From: Neptunomonas marina
GTDB taxonomy: Bacteria; Pseudomonadota; Gammaproteobacteria; Pseudomonadales; Balneatricaceae
DNA: 64,000 bases
Direction: 5' to 3'
NCBI RefSeq assembly: GCF_004005935.1
Contig: NZ_SACQ01000003.1
Location: 124,001 to 188,000 of the forward strand
Below the pieces are notes generated by a model that saw nothing but the letters and a program-made list of their open reading frames with translations, searched no databases and was not told the DNA's origin. Shown in pieces: positions 8,511 to 16,950 of this stretch. Every line of letters starts with the position of its first letter. Position 1 is the first letter of the stretch. The position numbers and the translations under genes were made by a program.

Positions 8511-9806
8511 CTAAACTTTAATCGCCACGCGCACAGAAAACCTATCAGGGCTAGGTTGCTCGGCTACGATTGAGCCGCCGAGTGTGTCAACCACTCGCTT
8601 CGCCAGCGCAAGGCCGATACCCAGCCCACCGGAGTTGCGACTACGGCTTTTATCCGCTCGATAAAATGGCGTAAACAACTGCGCGATCACCTCTGCTGGA
8701 ATTGCATCACATGGGTTCTCAATGGTCACTGCAACGCTATCGGCACTCCTGCATAACGTGATCTTTACATCAGCTTTTGTATAGTGATGTGCGTTAGCCA
8801 CTAGATTGTCCAGCGCTAACGTCAGCAGGGCTTTATCTGCCATCAAAACGGCAGGCTCGGCGGGGAGTTCAAGGTTGATTAGATTGGCATTATCATAACT
8901 CTGGCACAAATGCGTCAGCAAACCATTGAGATTTACAGGTTCAAGGTACAGCTCATCCCTTTCGATGCGGCTAAACGCTAGCACCGCCTCCGTAATATCC
9001 TCTAGCTGCTGCACATATTGATCTAGCCGCCCTAGCCCCACTTGCAAAGATGGCTCATTTGCTTTTGCTGCCAATAGATCAAGCGCAAAACGGATACGTG
9101 CCACTGGCGTGCGCAACTCATGGGGGATCGCTGCAATTATCACTTGCTGCTCAGACACAAGCCGTTGGATCTGTTCCGCCATCGAGTGAAATGCTTCGCT
9201 GATATTGGGCAAGGCCTTCATAGCCTCGCGCGGCAACTGCGTTTGCTGCAACCCGGTGAACTCAGATAGGGCCACTTCCAATGCGCTCAAGGGTTTGTTT
9301 AGCCGATACAGCAGATAAGCGATGCCCAAGAACATGGTCAACAAAACCACCACTAATGGCCCGATAAGCAAAAACAGTAACGGCCCCTCAAGGTCGGAGG
9401 GATCAACCCACTCGCTCTCCCCTTCTTTAAAGCGAATGAATTGTCCCTCCTGTGGACTGGGGTAAAAGGTATAGAAATCTTCGTCGTCCGTTGCCATAAA
9501 GAAACCTGTGATCGTCTCTTCAATCGTAAACGGCTCACTCTCTTCAGGGAGTTCCGACGCCTTTATTAGCTCAGCACTTAATTCAAAGTAACTGTGATAC
9601 GCTGCCAATAGTTCTGGCCACTCATCAACGGGCGCCGCTGCCAGCTTTGGGCGCACCACTTGATACTCAAACGCACTCTCTTGGCGAAACTCGATACGGC
9701 TAAAGTCCGCAAACTGCGGGACCACAACGATCGTTAAGATCGCTGCAATCCCCAACGCCATAATCAAACAGATACCAAGATAAGCTTTGATAAACAGTCG
9801 GCGCAT
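8511..9806 (-). CDS. RstB-like sensor histidine kinase
   Basis: Inner-membrane sensor of 431 residues with two transmembrane helices (about 7-29 and 143-167) flanking a periplasmic domain, a HAMP-like linker, and a HisKA domain with His229 in PHELRTPVARIRFALDLL. The HATPase domain has N-box DNLVANAHHYT, a G1 variant ENPCDAIP of the kind seen in CusS/QseC-type kinases, and a good G2 box NSGGLGIGLALAK. Its length matches E. coli RstB. The likely partner is the OmpR-family regulator at 10402, encoded divergently beyond the lipoprotein gene. The stimulus is unknown. Confidence 0.88.
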   Translation of the reverse strand: MRRLFIKAYLGICLIMALGIAAILTIVVVPQFADFSRIEFRQESAFEYQVVRPKLAAAPVDEWPELLAAYHSYFELSAELIKASELPEESEPFTIEETITGFFMATDDEDFYTFYPSPQEGQFIRFKEGESEWVDPSDLEGPLLFLLIGPLVVVLLTMFLGIAYLLYRLNKPLSALEVALSEFTGLQQTQLPREAMKALPNISEAFHSMAEQIQRLVSEQQVIIAAIPHELRTPVARIRFALDLLAAKANEPSLQVGLGRLDQYVQQLEDITEAVLAFSRIERDELYLEPVNLNGLLTHLCQSYDNANLINLELPAEPAVLMADKALLTLALDNLVANAHHYTKADVKITLCRSADSVAVTIENPCDAIPAEVIAQLFTPFYRADKSRSRNSGGLGIGLALAKRVVDTLGGSIVAEQPSPDRFSVRVAIKV

Positions 9807-9868
9807 TCAACGTCTCCAGCCAGCGCTAAGTTAAAGAGCGCACTTTAGCACTATCTCAAGCGTACCGA

Positions 9869-10246
9869 CTAACCGACGACTTTGTGACCACGCTGTTTCA
9901 TACAGCTGATCACAATATTTTTGCGCTCATCACGGGTTTCCCACGCACGGCCACCGCTACCTACCGCAGCGCCAACAAGCGCGCCACCCACGATATCGCC
10001 GGTATCACCGCCAGAGCCTGCCAGTGCGCCTAACGCAGCACCTAACAGCGCCTCACTTTTAGTATCGCCATTGAGGTACTCGCGTTGCTCCGATAACTTC
10101 TGACACGCGGCCAAATCTTGCTGAAAACGTAGATCCTTCGGGCCATCAACAAGCGGCGTATATTGGCTGGATGTATTGGCACAGCCAGTTAGGAGTAGTA
10201 ATGCAAAAGCGCTAGCGGATAAGGTAATATGGTTGCTCAGTTTCAT
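9869..10246 (-). CDS. Glycine-zipper lipoprotein
   Basis: A 125-residue lipoprotein: signal peptide with lipobox LLLLTGC, then a short domain and a Gly/Ala-rich stretch (ALLGAALGALAGSGGDTGDI, continuing VGGALVGAAVGSGG) of the glycine-zipper type found in outer-membrane-associated lipoproteins. It ends with a basic region containing one Cys (SCMKQRGHK). The start at 10246 is set by AGAGGA 6 bases upstream and by the signal peptide; longer readings have no signal. It lies between the divergent two-component genes and may be a target of that system, which is inference. Confidence 0.75.
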   Translation of the reverse strand: MKLSNHITLSASAFALLLLTGCANTSSQYTPLVDGPKDLRFQQDLAACQKLSEQREYLNGDTKSEALLGAALGALAGSGGDTGDIVGGALVGAAVGSGGRAWETRDERKNIVISCMKQRGHKVVG

Positions 10247-10401
10247 CGTAATTCCTCTCAAGTTAAGTGTTGCAGGCTTCAAGCTGCATCCTGTGAATGA
10301 GAGAGATAATAGCGCTGAGCCGCGCGGGAATAAGTTGCGTTTCGGTGAGCAATTGTAAGGGTTTGTAAGCCGCTTCGGAAAAACAGTAAGGCGACTGCTG
10401 A

Positions 10402-11079
10402 ATGAGCACTCCACAACAGATTCTGCTCGTCGAGGATGACGCGCCACTTGCCGAAATGATGACAGAGTTCTTAACTCAGGAGGGCTATCATGTCTCCTGC
10501 TTCATGGATGGCGATAGCGCCTTTCAGGCACTCGATACCAGCCACTATGATCTAGCGATTTTCGATCTTATGCTGCCGGGACGTGATGGGCTTGAACTAA
10601 GCCGCCAACTGCGTAAAACCAGCGACTGCCCCATCTTGATATTAACCGCTAAAGACGACGATATGGTTGCAGCGGCATCTTTACAACTTGGCGTCGATAA
10701 CTATCTCCAAAAGCCGATCCGGCCACACCTTTTGCTAGCCCATATACACGCATTGCTGCGCCGCGTACAAAACGGCTCCGCAACACCGGAGAACCGCTTA
10801 CAGGTCGACCTGCACACCTACGAAGCCCACCTAGATGGCCAGCGCTTAAACCTAACTAGTGGTGAGTACCAGTTGCTAGCTTATCTGTACGAACGCCACG
10901 GCGATATCGTCCCTAGAGAGCAGCTCTATCAAGATATACGCGGCATCCCCTTCGATGGCCTCGACCGCTCTATCGACCTGCGTATCTCTACGTTGCGTAA
11001 AAAGCTTGGTGATGAATCCGCCCCCTACCGGCACATCAAAACCATTCGCGGTAAAGGTTATCTACTGGCGCTGAACTGA
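10402..11079 (+). CDS. RstA-like OmpR-family response regulator
   Basis: DNA-binding response regulator of 225 residues. The receiver domain has acidic residues EDD (11-13), phosphoacceptor Asp55 in AIFDLMLPG, Thr82 and Lys104 in DNYLQKP. The C-terminal winged helix (about 130-225) ends with the typical ISTLRKKLGD and IRGKGYLL. It is transcribed away from the lipoprotein and kinase genes at 8511-10246, which share the intergenic region 10247-10401, so autoregulation and control of the lipoprotein gene are plausible. Confidence 0.9.
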   Translation: MSTPQQILLVEDDAPLAEMMTEFLTQEGYHVSCFMDGDSAFQALDTSHYDLAIFDLMLPGRDGLELSRQLRKTSDCPILILTAKDDDMVAAASLQLGVDNYLQKPIRPHLLLAHIHALLRRVQNGSATPENRLQVDLHTYEAHLDGQRLNLTSGEYQLLAYLYERHGDIVPREQLYQDIRGIPFDGLDRSIDLRISTLRKKLGDESAPYRHIKTIRGKGYLLALN

Positions 11080-11249
11080 CCCTGCGCCTTGCATAAAGCG
11101 GCAAAACGCTCTCCTACATGTAGCCACGCAGCTCACAGCAGTGTTAGTGTGCGAGTATTCCGTCTGTTTACCACATAAAAATAATGCGCTGCAGGCTAAC
11201 CCTCGGTTACCACGGCTAAGCGCTCCAGATCAGACTTGGGAGTATCCAC

Positions 11250-12140
11250 ATGCGTCAGATGAAGCCACTACCCCGCCGTAAACCCACGCCACTACCGAGC
11301 CTTAATATTGTTCCAGAAATCGAGGCACGGGGTGATCTCAAACGTGTTTATGAGGATACCAAGCAGATACTCGGCGTGCCTTGGATGGGTGTCGTCACTA
11401 TGGCGTTTGCCAGCTACCACAATTTTTACGAGGTACTTTGGCAAGGCGTTCGTGAGACGTGTGGTACAGAGCAGTTCTCTCAAGCCTGCATTAGGCTGCA
11501 AGAGTATGTGGAATTACGCGCTAGGGAGATTCCAACAACGGATCTTTCAGATACGCTCATGCAACAGGGGTACTCAGAGCGCGAGCTTGGCCAAATCATG
11601 GCCACTATAGAGGTCTTCGCGAAGGGCAACATGCCGTATCTGCTCATTGCATCACTGACCCGCGCAATACTAGAGGGCCACGAGTTACCCGTATCACCAA
11701 CATCTGCGGCCCCAATGACCAAACCAACCGACCAATTAGCACCATTACTCCTAGTAGAGGAGCACCATGCCACGCCTGACCTTCAACAGGTTTATGCAGA
11801 TATAAAAAGCACATTAGGCCTGCCGTTTGTGAACACAGATTATCGTGCGCTAGCACGTTGGCCCAGTTACTTTACGGCAGCATGGAAGGACCTACAGCCC
11901 CATATCGATACACCGCGTTATGAGCAGATCCTTACCGATATTCACAGCAAAGCGCTCGACATCATCTCAGAGCTACCAGTGCGTGAGGGCCTGAATACAC
12001 AGACCCTAATCAATGCAGCTGCGCGTGATACTAACCGCGAATCCGTTTTGCGTGTCGTTGAGCTATTTCAATACCTATTACCGGGCTTGATCACCAACGT
12101 CGCGGTCTTCAAACACCAGTTGGCTAACATACATCGCTGA
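11250..12140 (+). CDS. DehI-family 2-haloacid dehalogenase-like protein
   Basis: A 296-residue protein made of two pseudo-repeats, each opening with a similar motif (LKRVYEDTKQILGVPW and LQQVYADIKSTLGLPFV). This is the architecture of DehI group I haloacid dehalogenases, which hydrolyse D- and L-2-haloalkanoic acids. From memory, Pseudomonas putida DehI uses Asn114 (in GNPKYLL) and Asp189 (in SDFQALANWP) to activate water. Here GNMPYLL has Asn127 and TDYRALARWP has Asp197, so both appear kept. A GGGAG site lies 8 bases before the ATG. It is a single gene; whether the substrate is really a halocarboxylate is untested, since many homologues are unstudied. Confidence 0.7.
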   Translation: MRQMKPLPRRKPTPLPSLNIVPEIEARGDLKRVYEDTKQILGVPWMGVVTMAFASYHNFYEVLWQGVRETCGTEQFSQACIRLQEYVELRAREIPTTDLSDTLMQQGYSERELGQIMATIEVFAKGNMPYLLIASLTRAILEGHELPVSPTSAAPMTKPTDQLAPLLLVEEHHATPDLQQVYADIKSTLGLPFVNTDYRALARWPSYFTAAWKDLQPHIDTPRYEQILTDIHSKALDIISELPVREGLNTQTLINAAARDTNRESVLRVVELFQYLLPGLITNVAVFKHQLANIHR

Positions 12141-12192
12141 TGCAACAGCATCGCAGCTGAAGGCGCTGCAATATCAGCGCGATCGTGCAGGT

Positions 12193-12507
12193 TTAAACAA
12201 CCGCAGGTTGCAGTAGCTGTAAGCTCACCGATTCCAACCACGGCTCAACCGTCTGTTGGAACGCTTTTAAATGCGCCGTTTGAAAGTGCTCCTCAAGGTG
12301 ATCAAGGCTTTCCCATTGCTCTAGCAAGGTGATCGTATCCATACGTTGCGCCGCTTGCCTGGCTACCGTATCTGCCATATCAATCGTCGGTAAATACTGG
12401 TAACAACCCGCTTCTGCTAATACGTCGTCACGAATATCCAACAAGGCATCAAGCACTTGCTGTCTCTGGCCGGGCTTTGCGGTGATCGTCGCTACTAGAT
12501 GTAACAT
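12193..12507 (-). CDS. ABM-fold putative quinol monooxygenase
   Basis: Small dimeric ferredoxin-like protein of the antibiotic biosynthesis monooxygenase (ABM) family, 104 residues. The N-terminal strand LHLVATITAKPGQRQQVLDAL, the central ITLLEQWESLDHLEEHF and the following HLKAF match YgiN-like proteins that oxidise quinols or other aromatics without a cofactor. It is downstream of nemA on the same strand, separated by a terminator-like hairpin, so co-transcription would need read-through. Function is inferred from the family only. Confidence 0.75.
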   Translation of the reverse strand: MLHLVATITAKPGQRQQVLDALLDIRDDVLAEAGCYQYLPTIDMADTVARQAAQRMDTITLLEQWESLDHLEEHFQTAHLKAFQQTVEPWLESVSLQLLQPAVV

Positions 12508-12520
12508 GCGTTTTTACTCC

Positions 12521-12545
12521 AAAAAAAGCGGGAGTTAACTCCCGC
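12521..12545 (-). terminator. Terminator between nemA and the ABM gene
   Basis: Seven-base-pair perfect stem GCGGGAG / CTCCCGC with a TTAA loop, followed on the minus strand by seven T residues. It lies 8 bases beyond the nemA stop codon. Confidence 0.85.
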
Positions 12546-12553
12546 CGTTTAGG

Positions 12554-13636
12554 TTATGCCGTTGCTGAGTCTTGCAGCATGGGGTAATCCGTGTAGCCTT
12601 CAGCGCTTTGCGTGTAGAACGTTGCAGGGTCTGCTTCGGCTAGTTCTGCGCCCACTTTAAAACGCTCAGGTAGATCTGGGTTGGCAATAAACGGGACACC
12701 AAAAGCGATGGCGTCCGCTTCACCACTGGCAACCGCCGTGGCCGCTTCGTCATGGCTGTAGCCCATGTTTAGGATTAGATTGCCTTGGTAGTGCTCGCGC
12801 ATCGGGCTCACCACATCGCCCTGCTGAGCACCAAAGAAGTCGGTACGCATTAGGTGAACATAAGCGAGGTTGTAATCGTTTAGGCGCTTAGCTAACCATG
12901 TGATTAAACCAACGGGATCACTATCACGCATATCGTTAAAGCTATTTAATGGTGATAGGCGAACGCCAACTCGGTCGCTCCCCCAGACATCAACCGCCGC
13001 TTCTATCGCTTCGAGTAGCAAGCGCGCACGGTTCTCAATGGGGCCGCCGTAAGGACCTTCGCGGTGGTTTGTGCCATCACGCAAGAACTGATCCAGCAGA
13101 TATCCATTCGCGCCATGTACCTCAACACCATCAAAACCCGCTCGTTTGGCGTTTTCAGCAGCAGCTCTAAACTGCGCGATAATTTCTGGCAGCTCCTCAT
13201 CTGAAAGCGCACGCGGTTCGGTGTAGCTCTTTTTGCCTTCGGGCGTGTGCACCTCTTCGTTAGCAATCGCTATCGCGCTCGGTGCAACTGGCACACGGCC
13301 ATCATTTAACAGCGGATGACACGCACGGCCGCCGTGCCAAATTTGCAGAACAATTTTGCCGCCTTTCGCGTGTACCGCATCCGTAACACGCTTCCACGCC
13401 GCCACTTGTGCATCCGAATAGATGCCCGGCTCACGCCAGAATGCAGAGCAGCCCTCTGCGATCATCGTGGCTTCTGCGATAAGCAAACCAGCCGATGCGC
13501 GCTGGGCATAGTGCTCGGTCATAAGGTCAGTGGGGACATGGTCTGCATCGGCACGTGTGCGCGTCAGCGGGGCCATAAGAATGCGATTATTCAGTTCGAT
13601 AGCGCCCAGTTGTAAGGGGCTAAACAGTGTATTCAT
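12554..13636 (-). CDS. nemA: Old Yellow Enzyme-type alkene/N-ethylmaleimide reductase
   Basis: FMN-dependent NAD(P)H oxidoreductase of the Old Yellow Enzyme family, 360 residues, acting on electrophilic alkenes and nitro compounds in the cytoplasm. Visible family features include the N-terminus LFSPLQLGAIELNNRILMAPLTRTRAD, the strand IVLQIWHGGRACHP with the FMN/substrate-binding His, and the stretch FDGVEVHGANGYLLDQFL. It matches NemA/OYE in length. The ABM-fold gene follows it. There is no adjacent NemR-type repressor; the LysR and MFS genes upstream belong to other units. Confidence 0.9.
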   Translation of the reverse strand: MNTLFSPLQLGAIELNNRILMAPLTRTRADADHVPTDLMTEHYAQRASAGLLIAEATMIAEGCSAFWREPGIYSDAQVAAWKRVTDAVHAKGGKIVLQIWHGGRACHPLLNDGRVPVAPSAIAIANEEVHTPEGKKSYTEPRALSDEELPEIIAQFRAAAENAKRAGFDGVEVHGANGYLLDQFLRDGTNHREGPYGGPIENRARLLLEAIEAAVDVWGSDRVGVRLSPLNSFNDMRDSDPVGLITWLAKRLNDYNLAYVHLMRTDFFGAQQGDVVSPMREHYQGNLILNMGYSHDEAATAVASGEADAIAFGVPFIANPDLPERFKVGAELAEADPATFYTQSAEGYTDYPMLQDSATA

Positions 13637-13809
13637 CGAAAATCCTCGAATCTGTCTGCGGTTTTAGGCCGGCTTGTGGCGCCTAAATTGATTAACTCAG
13701 CGGCTATTACAACAAGTGATAACATCACTGGGTAGAGAGGAAAAAATTGAAACGGTTGTAACGATTAGTAGTAACCAACCCGAATTGGACAACCACATTT
13801 TTTTGAGCG

Positions 13810-14616
13810 CTACTGATCCCACAGCGGCGAAAAATCCGGTGCAGCGATTCGCTCGCCCCTGTCCAGCTGCCCAATCGCCGCCATATTGTCTGCGCTTAAG
13901 AGCAGATCAAGTGCACGCAAGTTACAGGCTAAATTCGCTGGTTTTGTCGAAGATGGAATGGTCACTAACCCCTGTTGCAACTGCCACGCTAACACCACCT
14001 CTGCAACCGAAACGCCGTGTTCATTCGCAATGGTTTTAAGTGTTGTATCACTCATCACTTTACCCACCGCTAGCGGCATATAGCCGGTCACTTGAATACC
14101 ATGCGATTGGCAATGCGCGATCACGTTACGGTTTTGTAGATAGGGATGTACCTCCACTTGGTTCGTGAAGATCGCTCCATCTCCCAATATACTGATCGCC
14201 TCATCCAACTGCGCATTAGTAAAGTTGGATACCCCAATATGGCGCGTTAGGCCCTGCGCTTTCGCTTTGGCTAGTTCACCAAGATATTGGTGCATATCAG
14301 CATCGTCGCTCATATCGGGCCAATGGATGAGCAGCAGATCTAATGATTCAATCTGCAGCTTAGCGAGGCTCTCGTGCACGCTGGGTAAAAAACGCTCCAG
14401 CGATAGGTTTTCTAGCCACACTTTGGTTGTGATAAACAGCTCATCGCGCGCGATAGTACTGGCGGCAATGGCTTGGCCAACCTCAGCCTCATTCCCGTAG
14501 ATCTGCGCAGTATCAATATGGCGGTAGCCTGCCAACAACGCATTCTTCACGGCCATAAATGCGACATCGCCCTCAAGACGAAACGTGCCCATACCCAGCT
14601 TAGGTACTGTGTTCAT
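13810..14616 (-). CDS. dkgB: Aldo/keto reductase, 2,5-diketo-gluconate reductase B type
   Basis: NADPH-dependent aldo/keto reductase of 268 residues, close in length and sequence to E. coli DkgB (YafB), which reduces 2,5-diketo-D-gluconate and methylglyoxal-like carbonyls. The catalytic tetrad is visible: Asp and Tyr in HIDTAQIYGNEAEVG, Lys in FITTKVW and His in LLIHWPDM. The ATG at 14616 has GGAGAG just upstream and gives the usual N-terminus MNTVPKLGMGTFRLEGD; the longer reading to 14844 overlaps the MFS gene and is not real. It follows the MFS exporter gene on the same strand. Confidence 0.9.
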   Translation of the reverse strand: MNTVPKLGMGTFRLEGDVAFMAVKNALLAGYRHIDTAQIYGNEAEVGQAIAASTIARDELFITTKVWLENLSLERFLPSVHESLAKLQIESLDLLLIHWPDMSDDADMHQYLGELAKAKAQGLTRHIGVSNFTNAQLDEAISILGDGAIFTNQVEVHPYLQNRNVIAHCQSHGIQVTGYMPLAVGKVMSDTTLKTIANEHGVSVAEVVLAWQLQQGLVTIPSSTKPANLACNLRALDLLLSADNMAAIGQLDRGERIAAPDFSPLWDQ

Positions 14617-14779
14617 TGTTCTCTCCAAAATAATCATTCCAAAACTATTGTTGCCACAAAGCAGAAATTGCTCATCCCGCCCTTGTGCCGTTTGGTTGTT
14701 CATCAAAAGACGTGATGGCCATCCAATAAACGGGGTGTTCGCCATCACGTTAAATTTGGCTATATCAGCCGTAGCTGTG

Positions 14780-15955
14780 TTATGCCGCTTGGTATTGATC
14801 TCTGCTATCCAGAAATCCAGACAGACGGGTGAGTAACAACGCAAGCACCACGATCAAAGCTCCAATCCACGTCGTATCCATCAACGACATATCTTCAATA
14901 ATGATGCCCCCAAGAAGTGAGCCAAGCGCGATACCAACGTTGAAAGCGGCGATATTTAATCCCGAAGCCACATCCACCGCGTGAGGCGTAAAGCGCTCGG
15001 CGAGCTGCACAACATAAACTTGCAAGCCCGGCACATTGCCAAAGGCAAATGCACCCCAAATGAGGATAGTGATCACCGCAGTGATCTGATGACCGGCAGT
15101 AAAAGTAAACACCAGCAGCACTAACGCCAGTGCCGTAAAGATGATGTGTAGCGCTTTGATCGGCCCCATACGATCAGCCATGCGACCGCCCCAAATATTG
15201 CCAACGGCGACCGACACCCCATACACCAGCATAATCAAACCGATAGCGCCGGACTCAAACCCCGAAACTTGCTCAAGGATGGGCGCTAAAAACGTGAAAG
15301 CGGTAAACGTACCGCCGTAGCCCACAGCCGTCATGGCGTAGACCAGTAACAAACGCGGCTGAGTAATCACAGCGAGCTGTTGCGATAAGCTTGCCGGAGC
15401 CGACTGCTTAAGATCTTTCGGGACAAGCAGCGCACTGCCGATCAGCGCCAATAAACCTAATACCGAGACCACCATAAAAGTGGCGCGCCACCCAAAGTTC
15501 TGGCCAATCCACGTCCCCAGTGGCACACCGGTCACCAGCGCAACCGTTAGCCCGGTAAACATGATGGCTATCGCGCTAGCTTCCTTATCTTTAGCAACCA
15601 AGCTTGTAGCGATGGTCGAGCCAATCGAGAAGAACACTCCATGGGCTAACCCCGTCAAGATGCGTGCTGTGATCAACGAGCTGTAGCCAGGAGCCATCCA
15701 CGCCAACACATTACCCACCACAAACAGAGCCATAACAGTCATCAATACGTTTTTGCGCCGCCAGCGGCCTGTTAACGCGGTTAACACCGGTGCACCTATC
15801 GCCACACCTAGCGCATATAAACTCACTAAAAGGCCCGCCGAGGGCAGTGAGACATTTAGATCTTCTGCGATGGTGGGCACTAACCCCACAATCACAAATT
15901 CTGTTGTTCCAATTGCAAAAGCACTGAGCGTCAGCGCCAGCAAAGCAATAGGCAT
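14780..15955 (-). CDS. MFS exporter, AraJ/YdhP-type (DHA1 family)
   Basis: Inner-membrane 12-helix major facilitator of 391 residues. The start MPIALLALTLSAFAIGTTEF, the loop-2/3 signature LTGRWRRKNVL and the helix-5 motif VTGVPLGTWIGQNFGWRATF are those of the AraJ/YdhP drug and sugar efflux group. It is transcribed divergently from the LysR gene at 16048, with a short shared promoter region, so that regulator probably controls it. The exported compound is unknown. Confidence 0.88.
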   Translation of the reverse strand: MPIALLALTLSAFAIGTTEFVIVGLVPTIAEDLNVSLPSAGLLVSLYALGVAIGAPVLTALTGRWRRKNVLMTVMALFVVGNVLAWMAPGYSSLITARILTGLAHGVFFSIGSTIATSLVAKDKEASAIAIMFTGLTVALVTGVPLGTWIGQNFGWRATFMVVSVLGLLALIGSALLVPKDLKQSAPASLSQQLAVITQPRLLLVYAMTAVGYGGTFTAFTFLAPILEQVSGFESGAIGLIMLVYGVSVAVGNIWGGRMADRMGPIKALHIIFTALALVLLVFTFTAGHQITAVITILIWGAFAFGNVPGLQVYVVQLAERFTPHAVDVASGLNIAAFNVGIALGSLLGGIIIEDMSLMDTTWIGALIVVLALLLTRLSGFLDSRDQYQAA

Positions 15956-15999
15956 ATCAATCTCCGAACGTTAGTTAAGTTGCGGAGCAGTATGCCGAA

Positions 16000-16022
16000 T
16001 GCTATTTTTTGCAAAAACAGCA
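16000..16022. promoter_or_regulatory. Inverted repeat in the MFS/LysR divergent promoter
   Basis: A 23-base near-palindrome with TGCT and AGCA at the ends and a T-run facing an A-run in the middle. It lies between the MFS start (15955) and the LysR start (16048), where a LysR-type operator is expected. Function is inferred from position and symmetry. Confidence 0.4.
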
Positions 16023-16047
16023 TAAGTCACAAAAGATCTTTACATAA

Positions 16048-16950
16048 ATGGCAATAGTTACGCGTACTGACGATCTACACATCTTTCTCACCGTGATCGA
16101 CTGCGGCAGCTTCTCGGGCGCCGCACGCATTTTGGATATCCAAGTGGCTAAGGTGTCACGCGCGGTGAGCCGTTTAGAGCAGTCGCTAGATTGCACACTA
16201 CTCAACCGCACCACACGCAAACTAGAGTTAACCGAAGAGGGCCGCCTTTTCAGCGAACAAGCCCGCACCGGTTTGAGCCAGCTTGCCGCGGCTGAGGAGC
16301 AGGTGCGCACACTGAAAAAAGCACCAGCAGGCCGTCTGCGCGTTGATGCTGTCACACCGTTCATCCTGCATCAGTTGGTGCCGCTTATGGCGGAGTTTCG
16401 GCGTCTCTATCCGCAGATTACATTGGAGCTTGCTGCCAATGAGAACATTATCGACCTGATCGAGCGTAAGACCGATGTGGCGATCCGAATCGGCGCGCTG
16501 CAAGACTCAAACCTCCATGCGCGTTTCCTAGGCCGCAGCCCTTTGCATATCGTTGCAGCACCAAGTTACCTTGAAGCCGCTGGCGAACCGCATACACTGG
16601 CAGCACTAGAAGATCATCAAATCATCGGCTTTAGCGATGCGCCCCACCTAAACAAATGGCCGCTCACATCTCCGCTCACCCTTACGCCCACCTTGAGTAG
16701 CAGCAGCGGCGAAACGATCCGCCAACTCTGCATAGCTGGCCACGGATTAGCTCTCTTGTCGGAGTTCATGATTGGCGATGATCTACGCCAAGGACGCTTA
16801 CAAACCGTGCTCGCCAACCAAATCAGCACACCCAATACACGCGAGCAGGTAAATGCGGTGTACTACCGAAACACCAGCTTATCGCGGCGCATATCTGCGT
16901 TTCTCGACTTTATCGAGCCGCGCCTAACCTTAGCGAGCAACCTAAATTAA
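16048..16950 (+). CDS. LysR-family regulator (divergent from MFS exporter)
   Basis: LysR-type transcription factor of 300 residues with an N-terminal winged helix (FLTVIDCGSFSGAARILDI, then QVAKVSRAVSRLEQ) and a periplasmic-binding-like effector domain from about residue 90 (GRLRVDAVTPFILHQLVPLM). The effector domain resembles the CrgA/AaeR-like subgroup. Head-to-head placement with the MFS exporter gene suggests local control. Its 3' end overlaps the convergent MDR reductase gene by 4 bases. Confidence 0.88.
   Translation: MAIVTRTDDLHIFLTVIDCGSFSGAARILDIQVAKVSRAVSRLEQSLDCTLLNRTTRKLELTEEGRLFSEQARTGLSQLAAAEEQVRTLKKAPAGRLRVDAVTPFILHQLVPLMAEFRRLYPQITLELAANENIIDLIERKTDVAIRIGALQDSNLHARFLGRSPLHIVAAPSYLEAAGEPHTLAALEDHQIIGFSDAPHLNKWPLTSPLTLTPTLSSSSGETIRQLCIAGHGLALLSEFMIGDDLRQGRLQTVLANQISTPNTREQVNAVYYRNTSLSRRISAFLDFIEPRLTLASNLN

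Noticed and set aside
9869-10447. 192-residue version of the glycine-zipper protein
   Set aside because: The extension overlaps the divergent response-regulator start and hides the signal peptide; the lipoprotein start at 10246 is clearly better.
13810-14844. 344-residue version of the aldo/keto reductase
   Set aside because: The extra 76 residues overlap the MFS gene and have no family similarity; the ATG at 14616 has a good ribosome-binding site.
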